A DNA stretch of 64,000 nt from assembly GCF_932526225.1 (NCBI RefSeq), contig NC_064041.1, forward strand, positions 3,486,699-3,550,698, given 5' to 3'. Positions 55,425-64,000 of the stretch are shown in pieces. The position numbers and the translations under genes are program-made. The notes under the pieces are model-generated. The model made no database searches, was not told the origin of the DNA, and saw only the letters and a program-made list of their open reading frames with translations. How positions within the stretch are numbered: the first letter of the stretch is position 1; every line of letters starts with the position of its first letter. Origin of the DNA: Nematostella vectensis (taxonomy: Eukaryota; Cnidaria; Anthozoa; Actiniaria; Edwardsiidae).

Positions 55425-55516
55425 GAGTGAAGATAGAGGAATGTACCGACAGAAAGACAGACACGACCAAGATACAGGTAGAGACGAGAGAGATGATAGG
55501 TATCATGGGTATTATA

Positions 55517-55835
55517 AATCATCATCATCATAATCATCATCATCATCGTCATCACCATCATCGTCATCAATATCATAATCACCATAATCATCGTCATCAT
55601 CATCATCATCATAACCACCATCATCATCATCATCATCATCATCATCACCATAATCATCATCATCATCATCATTATCATCACCATCATCATCGTCATCATC
55701 ATCACCATCATCATCATCACCATTGTCATCGTCATCATCATTGTCATCATCACCATCATCATCACCATCATCATCATCACCATAGTCATCGTCATCATCT
55801 AAAGCACCAACAACATCATCATCATCATCCTATCT
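55517..55835. repeat. ATC trinucleotide microsatellite in the 3' UTR
   Basis: About 300 bp of catcatcat with interruptions cgt and cacc. The apparent His-rich or Met-rich open frames here are artefacts. Confidence 0.95.
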
Positions 55836-55902
55836 ATCATCCTGATAACGTCAGTTCCGTGGTGAAGAGAGTATATCCCATCATCGACCACTGCATCTCC
55901 GT

Positions 55903-55908
55903 AATAAA
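55903..55908 (+). promoter_or_regulatory. VPS13: Poly(A) signal AATAAA
   Basis: First canonical AATAAA after the stop codon, about 480 bp downstream. Other AT-rich candidates follow, so usage is inferred. Confidence 0.6.
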
Positions 55909-55930
55909 TTGATAACAAAATTATTAATGG

Positions 55931-58900
55931 TATATAAATTAATATTTTATACATAAAGCTAAATTGTATGAGGGCAACATATTAACTACTCCATGTATTT
56001 CTCGTGGGATTCCCGTGTCGACAGGTGGATTATCTCTCAGGCAGACTGATAAGACAGAGCGGTTTCGTGTTTTGCGCGCGTAATTCGTACATGCGCACAC
56101 TTACATAATCACATAATTGTGTAATGGAAGCCAAGATCGGCTCGGTATTGCAGGGTTTTTTTATAAGAAAACTTTACCTTTTATAACGAGATCAGTTACG
56201 CAATTACGGATTATCGGTTTTTCTCTTAAAATAATTAAGATAATTAATAAGAAATGGAAAATTAAGGAGTTTATGTAAACTATATATGACCATCAGGACA
56301 CATCATTTGAAGTTAAAACATTATCACAAAGAACCATAACGGTTTTCCGGGAATGATGGCTCAAAGTATTTTTGTAGCTTCTTAATCAGAATAAACTGGA
56401 ATTTAATTATGTTTGGATGATTTACATCTTTAATCACAACTACACTTCTCCTTTTGCTTCTACTCATTCTATGTCATTTGGAAGTTTTCAGTTTTTTATA
56501 ACAATCCATTCTTTCTCTCCCTGTGCCTTCCTTAATGATTGTATCTCCGAGGTAAGAATTTCTGTCCTGTATTTTTATCCGATACTTACCGCCGATATTC
56601 TCTGACCGATATGTCCCATCCGATATTTTCTTCGCAAGGCCAATTGTGGACGAATTTGGGGCGGTTTAGCGCGGATGAGATAAAATCGGTATGGAGTTCG
56701 TTATCTACTCTGCATTCACGGTACATAAGTTCTACTAATTAAAGAAAGGCTAAAGAATATATGTTTTAAGGCTTACGGTCAAAAGCATAACTGCAAACAG
56801 GATTAGGGTGTTATCTACTAGGGCATAATTTGTGAGTATTCCGCTCTAAAATGACAATTTAGCGGAAGTTAGTATCAATTTGACACGATTTTATGAGCAT
56901 CAAAATTATATGGAAGAAAGTATTTTGAGAAAAAAAAAGATACAAAAAGTGTAAATATTAAAACTCTGAAAGTGACTTTTAAACTAGCCTGTGTACAGCC
57001 GCGAAACTAACGACCCGTTGCCGGGTTAGTTTAGTTGGCTGTACAAAGGCTACTTCTAAATCTTATTTAGTTTTACAGACAAATACTAAAATATTCATGT
57101 AATCATTGTCCTACACCCGGTCACCTGTCGCAGTGATTAATTGAGCTGACAAAAAATGAGAATAGTTCCACCAGTTCGACGTTCACGCAAAATGCAATAA
57201 ACATGTGTCAAAGAACGAGGAAACTCATTTCGAGTACTACCGGTAGATTTTAATGGTTCAGGTCCATAACCATGCATTGATTTCATAACTGAAGCCTGAC
57301 TCACCACCCTGTGGTTTAAGAAATCAGAAGGGCGTTTATGATGCCTACCCCGACAGAAGAGCTATTTTGAAGCAATTTTTTTTATTAGTAAAATAAACAG
57401 CTCTCTTCTGGGAGAGGTAGATTATCTGATTTCATAAGTTTTCTCGTTTGATAAATGGACAGTACACTCTCATGGACTAATTTTTATTAAACAAATTTGC
57501 AAATCAAAGTATTTTTTACTGAAGCAAGCGAGAATCTTGCAAATTCTTCCTCCCACTCATGATCCATAATTTTTTTACTCAAATTCCCCTTTTCATGAAA
57601 ATGTGATTGATTTCTAAGAAGAACCATTAGAGTGCCCAAGAAACCATTAATGTTTTCGAGGAACGCCTTCAAGTGCTGAAGGGATCATCTTCAGTGGGAT
57701 TGGTAACATGTAGCACTTGAAGGGTTTCATTCATTTCCTGATTTTCCTTATCCTCCCATCTGATCGTGATTACAAGGAAATGCAAGTTGATTAATTGAAC
57801 CCTTTAAAGTGCAACAGGTAGCAGTTGAATGGATTCTCTAGATTGTCAGAGCCGGCAAAGACCTGTCAAGTGTTTATAAAAGCTTGCTAGTAGCACTTCA
57901 ATAGATTCTTCTAATACCTTGTGGTTGCCTTTGTAGTTGCTTGCGAAGTTGTTTTCCATATCATACGATTTGATTTTTTTATACAGCCAATAGGTTTATA
58001 GTTTACAATGTGCAGTTTTCCCTATAAGTCTTAAGTTCTGTTTTTCTTGCAAGGTGTTTTTTAGTGACATTAGCTCAGATTTTATTGCTATTATAATTCG
58101 TTTTTTTTATATTTTATACTCGAGATAATGTCTAAAGTAACGTGATAAACAAAGAAGACTCGCCCGCTGGTAGAAACCCTTTTTCGGCTTCTCCCGGAGA
58201 CACCCCGAAACTGAATGAACCAAACTAAAAGAGCATTGTGTAAAGGAATGTGAAGAAAGGACTTTACTTTTGATTGTTTTTATATTTAAAGAACATGAGA
58301 ATTCAGGGTTGACACCGTAATAACACTGATGTACAGTATTGATAACAAGGTCAAGTGTTCATGTGAGAAAATTATTGTTATGATACCAAACGTTAAAACG
58401 CGGCCAAACCTAGTAATCAAGTAGGCATTCGAGTCGTTATCAGGTGGAGTAGATATATCTCAAAAACGAATTGAAAATGGTTTTGTCTTTGAAGTATTAA
58501 AGGGGAGGTGCCGGATGCCATTCAAGTGGCTATGTTTATCGCTTGGCTTCTTTACACCTCCTCGTGTTGACACGTTGACAAGAGACAAAATATTAGCGGA
58601 TGTTGTAGATAATATCGAGAAATTTCCCTTACAAGTATAGCACTAACACATGATATTTTGTATTTCAGAAATCAAATAAGTAGTTGTCTACAAAACAATT
58701 TGTAATCGAGTAAAATAAAAAGCAAGAAGAATTTGCTTTCCTTGACCTTAAGCTTGAGGCTGTCAAAGTTGAGGCCAAGCCCCGCATTCCAGGTGAATAG
58801 GTGCGTCCTGTCGTGTTAAGATTACATCATATTCTTAAGAAGCCTTAATGAAAATATGAAAATGAACTGACACATAACTGGTGTCAATTGCACGACAGAA

Positions 58901-59928
58901 CATTCGACAACAACAGGCCATGTTTTCCTTCTCTCTTTGATGCAAGAGACCCTGTCTCTGACAAGAATCGACATGATAAATGAACTGACGTGTTTCTTGA
59001 AACTGGTTCTAAAGATGTACGCTCCTTTTCACCAGCTATGAGGGATCAGAGGGATGTTATCACACACCCGCGTGGGGAGAGGGGTGTGCTTATTGTGGGA
59101 TATTTTGCGACTCAATGAAGGAGTATATTCCCCAGTAAGGGGATGAAGTCTTGACGGTTTTTTACGTCGTTCTCAATATCAAATTCTTCTGTCAAAAATG
59201 TTGAGACATGCGATCATTCAAGACAAAAAGAAATTGCTTAAAATATCCCTATATATAAATATACTTTCTGGTTAAATCAAACATTTGGATAAAAGATCAC
59301 CCACTCCTTTGTTATTGCTATGATTGAAAATGCAGTGGTTTATTCGCAATGAAACTTCAAAATAACAATCTACGAATGAAGTCTGATATGTCATTGACGA
59401 TATCTGATTTAAAAAATATTGGTCACTCCCTTGAAAAGCCGATGGAAATGGTCGCTTTTTGTGACTCGGCTCCGAGCGGAAGCATAAAATGGCGGCGTGA
59501 ATGGCCTTCTTTGAATGCATTTTAAGTCGACACCAGCCAAACCAGAAGTTTCCATCAGGCTGCTATCATCTCACGGCATCTAGATCAGCGTGGGTATTTG
59601 ATAAACATTCGAGTAAGCTATCAGATGATGTCATAGCTAATTGGCATTGATACACCCTTGATAGCTTTTAATTAAATTATACCTGAATGACCGCAAGCTT
59701 ACAAAATCAAAATAGCAGCATTTTTTTCGTATATTTCTTTTTTTTTTTTTGGCTATTTCTCAAACGTGATCTCAAGGTGATCTTATACGAGTCCTTCGCT
59801 AACTTTGGTTAAGCACAACAGACTTTAATGCCGTAATTTTTTTTTCTTTTTCTGATATTTTTATAACGGTTTAAAAAAGTACAAATAAAATGATCAAAGT
59901 AAAGGACAGCTAAAATATACCACTATTT
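55931..59928. other. Apparently intergenic AT-rich sequence
   Basis: I find no open frame with recognisable protein similarity on either strand. The only structured item is the hairpin at 56983-57050. UTR or unrecognised fast-evolving genes cannot be excluded. Confidence 0.6.
56983..57050. mobile_element. Short inverted-repeat hairpin with tagcctgtgtacagcc ends
   Basis: tagcctgtgtacagccgcga and its inverted partner ggctgtacaaaggcta flank a gttagttt/aaactaac inner stem. It could be a very short MITE or a stand-alone hairpin. Confidence 0.55.
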
Positions 59929-60121
59929 CAATAAACGTTGTCAGTGCAAATGGCAGTTCTAAGACCAATAACTGCTTATGGGTAAAATTGTTTGTAAGAA
60001 TAAAGATGATAAGTAATAAAATCACAGCAATTATCCACATTTTCGTACCATGGTATTTTTTGATAGCAGAACTGCCATTTGACAATCGCCATTTGCCATT
60101 TGCACTGACAACGTTATTTGA
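59929..60121. mobile_element. Foldback element, about 190 bp
   Basis: acgttgtcagtgcaaatggc on the left recurs inverted as gccatttgcactgacaacgt on the right, and gcagttct/agaactgc pair further in. The interior is AT-rich and non-coding. Confidence 0.75.
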
Positions 60122-60239
60122 AATTTGAAAAATGTGTAAACACCCAGACTACGGTACAGGCACCACAGGGAGCCACTGAAGCCATGCTTTATGACGGGTC
60201 AGCCTCAGTCGGAACTACACGGAGAACGGTACTACAGTA

Positions 60240-60500
60240 TCGGGATCATCTTAGTAGTACTCGGGCTCAACTCGGTGCTACCCGGGGCCAGCTCGGGGCT
60301 AGCTCGGGTTTAGCTTAGCTCTACTCGGGACCAGCTCGGTACTTCTCGGGACCAGCTCGGTACTTCTCGGGACCAGCTCGGTGCTACTTGGGATCAACTC
60401 GATACTACTCGGGATCAACTCGATACTACTCGGGATTAACTCAATACTACTCGGGATCAACTCGATACTACTCGGGGTCAAATCGATACTACTCGGGATT
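60240..60500. repeat. About 21-bp minisatellite
   Basis: Units of tactactcgggatcaactcga and ctcgggaccagctcggtact, roughly 12 copies. Confidence 0.9.
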
Positions 60501-60767
60501 CACGAACAATGGACGCTTAGACGGCATATTTTCTGTGTTTACTTTCCTTCGTCTTCTTGTCCCACATCTTTTATACTTTGGTGAAATATTCGAAGAAAAC
60601 GGTACTTTTTATACCAGGAAATATATGGAATGTAGATTTTTTTGTTTAGCTTTTTCTCTACTCAATATAAGCAGCCTTTCGTGTAAATATAATGTAATCT
60701 TAAAAGTGCAGAGATCCGGCATTCCCACTTAGTTTTCATAGTGTTTATTCGCGCGAGGTAAGCGCCG

Positions 60768-61300
60768 TGGGAGGGGGGGTACTCCGATATCAAACGGACT
60801 GGGATTATTGAGTCGAGACTCTTTGAAAACAACCCTAAAAGATACTAAAGTGGGCGTGGTCTGGTTATATTTTAACCCTAAAAGATACTAGTGTGGGCGT
60901 GGTCTGGTTATATTTTAACCCTAAAAGATATTAAAGTGGGCGCGGTTAGGCATAAATTTACCCCCTAAAAGATACCTCAAAATAACGTGAATAATTTGTT
61001 ATAAAAACAAAACAAACAGATAATTGTTAAGCTCGCTATCAATTATCGTCCCGTCGGTTGTGTGATTTTTTCGCTGGTTAGTGATCTAAAAACACCGATT
61101 GACACATTTTAACGCTCTTTCATGAGCTACAAGTTAGATGAGCGATGGCTATAATAGCATCCTAAAAGATACCGAGGTAAAAAAAATCATTTCTATTTTC
61201 ATCCCTTAAAGATACCCATAAGGCTCCAAATGTACACCCTAAAAGATACGACGATGATCCCCGTCCGATGGGTATAAGGGAGTACCCCTCCCCCCTCCGG
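60768..61300. mobile_element. MITE-like element with gggaggggggtactcc ends
   Basis: Left gggagggggggtactcc and right ggagtacccctccccc are inverted. ccctaaaagatac words recur through the interior (60830-61250) in both outer parts, with a gtgggcgtggtctggttata duplication at 60850-60920. No transposase is seen. Confidence 0.75.
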
Positions 61301-64000
61301 GCGTGAGCGCTCGGGCTCATCCCACAAATGGTGAGAGGTTTTCTCGTCAATGGCGGTCTATAGTCAGCATCGCTACAACATGGGTGTCCTGGCGGATCAA
61401 GTTTTTGCTTTTAGAGAGAGAAAAAAATCGTTCATGCACCACATGCTGACTCAAATTTTTATCCTCGACGAAGGTAGTCGACAACATGCGCAACATTAAG
61501 TGTTTTTTGGGCATGTATCCCAAGACTTAAATTCCATATTATTCTATTAACTTCTTTTTCTATGCACTTCAATACTAGGATATGTTATTTTTTATGAACA
61601 CCAGTAAGGTAAATGGCTAGGGGACGTACACTAGACATCTATCTTTGTAATTTTTTCCGTACATGACACTAGGCAACCCAAGAGAGAGGCTTGAACCCCT
61701 AGTCTAACGTCATCCCAGATACTAATTTCAATAACTACGACTGTCAAAATAAGCAAAAACAAACTCTCGCAGAGGGAGGCTAGATACAGAGGTAGGAGAA
61801 GGGCTCTGATAGCAGTGGTGAATGCGCGCGCATCTGGCATGGAAACGAGTCTGATATTAGCGTAGACTTGGGTTTGATTCTGCTCTCTAGTGATAATGTA
61901 TAGCAAACTTAACAGCCGCCATTTTTGACATCCTAGCAAAGTACTGAGTGTGAAAAAGCATCCATTTCCCTCGGCTGATTTAAAGAAGCCAATGCCATAT
62001 TTTCGATTGAATTTGGTAAATAAAGTATAAAACTTTGTTTTAGATGGTTATCTTAAGAATTTTATACATTATGTGCCTTCCAATATTAAATAAAACAATA
62101 ACAAAGGTTTGGCTGACAAGGTCACTTAGATTAGCTTTCTGGAGTATCTTAAATTTTTGAAATATTTTATAGAACACATCTTTTCCGACGCGCAGTGAAG
62201 CGAATACGTTAAATTAAAGCTTGATATGTAATAATCATCAATGATAGTACATGATTTGATGAGTATCAATTTCGATATTGGATCGTGGGAAAAAGTAACG
62301 GTCGGTTTGAGTTGAACATTAACGGGTAACAAGCCAAATTGATGTCATGATAAAAATGCATAGGATTGGTGGGAAAACTTTCATTGTTATTCTATAAGTT
62401 ATTAGTATTTTATTATCTCGAAAACCGTAAAAAAGACACAATGAACATTTGTTTTAGTACATGACTACATCACTGAAAATATATTGCAACTCTTAAACAG
62501 TTTTCAAAGTTTTATAAACTTTTATAAGGGACAAAGTTAGTCTATTTTGTTGTTTATGTGTTTAATAAAACACTTTCAATATAAATAAAATACTCATACA
62601 CCATAAACATTTCAATATACAGGATAAATTTGGGATCAAATGTTTCATGTTTTTTATTTATATTCAAATTATAACAATACACTTTTTTATAAGAACGTCT
62701 TATTTTCAGTTGAGGCTGGGCCGTTCTTGTTTTTGGAGCATTTTTAGGCTGCAGATGTTCTTAACGATGTTCTCAATCAATAAAATATATGCTTATAAAA
62801 TATAGTACCCAATGAATTATCAGGAGAAGAATGATCAGTAGAATATAATATTTAAGGTTGTTATTAATGAACACAATTAAACACTGCATTCTAGAACACA
62901 TAAGACTAAGAAAGCAATATGTTTCTTCTATCTGAGCCTCGGCATCTTCTTAGCATGTTCTTTATAATCTGGTGAAATCTCAGCCTGGACGTTTTTTTAT
63001 ATAAAAAAAGGTTCTTATTAAAAGAAAAGAATGTACTTCTCTCCTTCAATATTCTTCTAGGCACGTGTCCAAATATAACAAAAAAGAAACTCAAAAACAA
63101 GTACCATAATATAACCACCAAACCGAACTTTTCCCTGAAGCTTTCACGAAAAGCCCATGAGAAAGCTCTTGCTTCGTCTTTCCCACGGTAGCATTAATGG
63201 GCATGTGGTCGGATGAATGAGCCTCGTTTCACGTCACAAAGCAAATCCGAGTAGTTGACATTGTTCTCGCTTCGATTCATTGCCTTGCCGGTTGCACACA
63301 GCATTTGGTTGAGACCTGTGCGCGATGTTTACTAAAACAAGCGTGTGCTATTGATTCTAAGAACAAAAGTTAGGAAAGAAAAGCTCTGTTGCCTCTGTTG
63401 TCCGTTTCCAGGCTTTCAAAGATTAGATTTGTTTTAAACAATAAACTGTTTAGTAAAATTTACGTACTTTTTTGTTTTGTGTTTGTATGCTTTTCTCGTT
63501 CACGCCTCATCGCTTGTACTATCATTTTGACTTTTAACAAGAGAGCATAAGATAAGAGAGGGACACATTTTACCCGCGCGCCATGTCGATTCCGAATCCG
63601 GCTAATTTTAGTAACCACCACCCCACCACTGCGCGTGAGCATTTTTACTCACCCTACCCCCGCGCTTTGGCATTTACATCTTGTTGTTTGCCGCTATTTT
63701 GTGACATAGAACCGAAAAAAAAAAACACCCTATTTGCACAAATACCATCGAAAATGTCATTCTAGCATCAAGGATACGGGCAGTTGCAGTTTATTAAGGG
63801 GATGTAGTACTTCGAGGATTGCAAGATTTCCAAAACGAGACTTCATTCAAAATCAAGAGCGGAAAGCCTCGTGCTTCAATCACCGTTTTTGCTTTAACTT
63901 GCTGCTTCTTCCTGGTTTCTCAACATTAATTATCTTCCTAATGGTCAAACGGAATCTGTAAGTTAGACATTAGATATAATATTGATTTTTGTGAATAATC
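61301..64000. other. Window end, no recognised gene
   Basis: AT-rich sequence with only short open frames without recognisable similarity. A promoter for a gene beyond the edge cannot be judged. Confidence 0.55.

Larger units (their letters stand above)
55425..55930 (+). other. VPS13: 3' UTR of VPS13
   Basis: Sequence between the TGA and the first AATAAA. It carries a long ATC microsatellite. The cleavage site is not directly visible. Confidence 0.7.

Noticed and set aside
53982-55058. Minus-strand open frame of 358 residues
   Set aside because: Antisense of the E60 donor array. The same sequence in several frames gives similar repetitive peptides.
55421-55912. His-rich open frame (+) and Met-rich frame (-)
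   Set aside because: ATC microsatellite read in frame; the true coding end is the TGA at 55422-55424.
56417-56742. Small open frames after the gene as a new gene
   Set aside because: Short, overlapping, no recognisable similarity and no splice partners seen.
63583-63961. Open frames near the window end as the start of a next gene
   Set aside because: No family similarity; length is within chance for this base composition.

Overview
The window is animal nuclear DNA and holds most of one very large gene on the + strand. All 61 exons I can place have GT-AG introns, and their phases agree at every junction. The chain sums to 7,167 nt, i.e. 2,388 residues plus a TGA stop at 55422-55424. By recognisable family motifs it is the C-terminal part of a VPS13A/C-type bridge-like lipid-transfer protein; the N-terminal chorein end lies upstream of the window. 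Intron style, the transposon families and the divergence from vertebrate VPS13 suggest an early-branching metazoan, most likely an anthozoan cnidarian (sea anemone or coral). That organism call is inference.

Layout of the protein: E1-E11 (293-6730) continue the rod-like lipid-transfer groove. E12-E18 (7139-12790) encode six tandem Tudor-like units, about 390 residues, placed at a point where animal VPS13A has only a short linker. E19-E42 (13381-32552) encode the junction and the VAB adaptor-binding domain, with its six Asn-containing repeats all visible. E43-E56 (39506-50285) encode the last groove segments and the ATG2-C-like region. E57-E61 (50907-55424) encode the PH-like C-terminus. A short 3' UTR with an ATC-rich microsatellite ends near an AATAAA at 55903.

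The introns are unusual. More than twenty carry tandem minisatellites, and many of these are built from the splice junction next to them. For E7, E14, E21, E27, E31, E33, E35 and E60 the repeat unit contains the last bases of the exon plus its 5' splice site. For E37, E39, E49 and E59 it contains the 3' splice site plus the first bases of the exon. The largest array (32553-39125, 33-bp unit, G-rich) is about 6.5 kb and contains a 200-N assembly gap.

Introns also host transposon relics: a MITE family with three copies, foldback elements, a hAT-like element broken by a LINE reverse-transcriptase relic, and a 2.4-kb element with long terminal inverted repeats. From about 55.9 kb to the end I find no convincing gene, only a short minisatellite, foldback elements and one MITE-like element.
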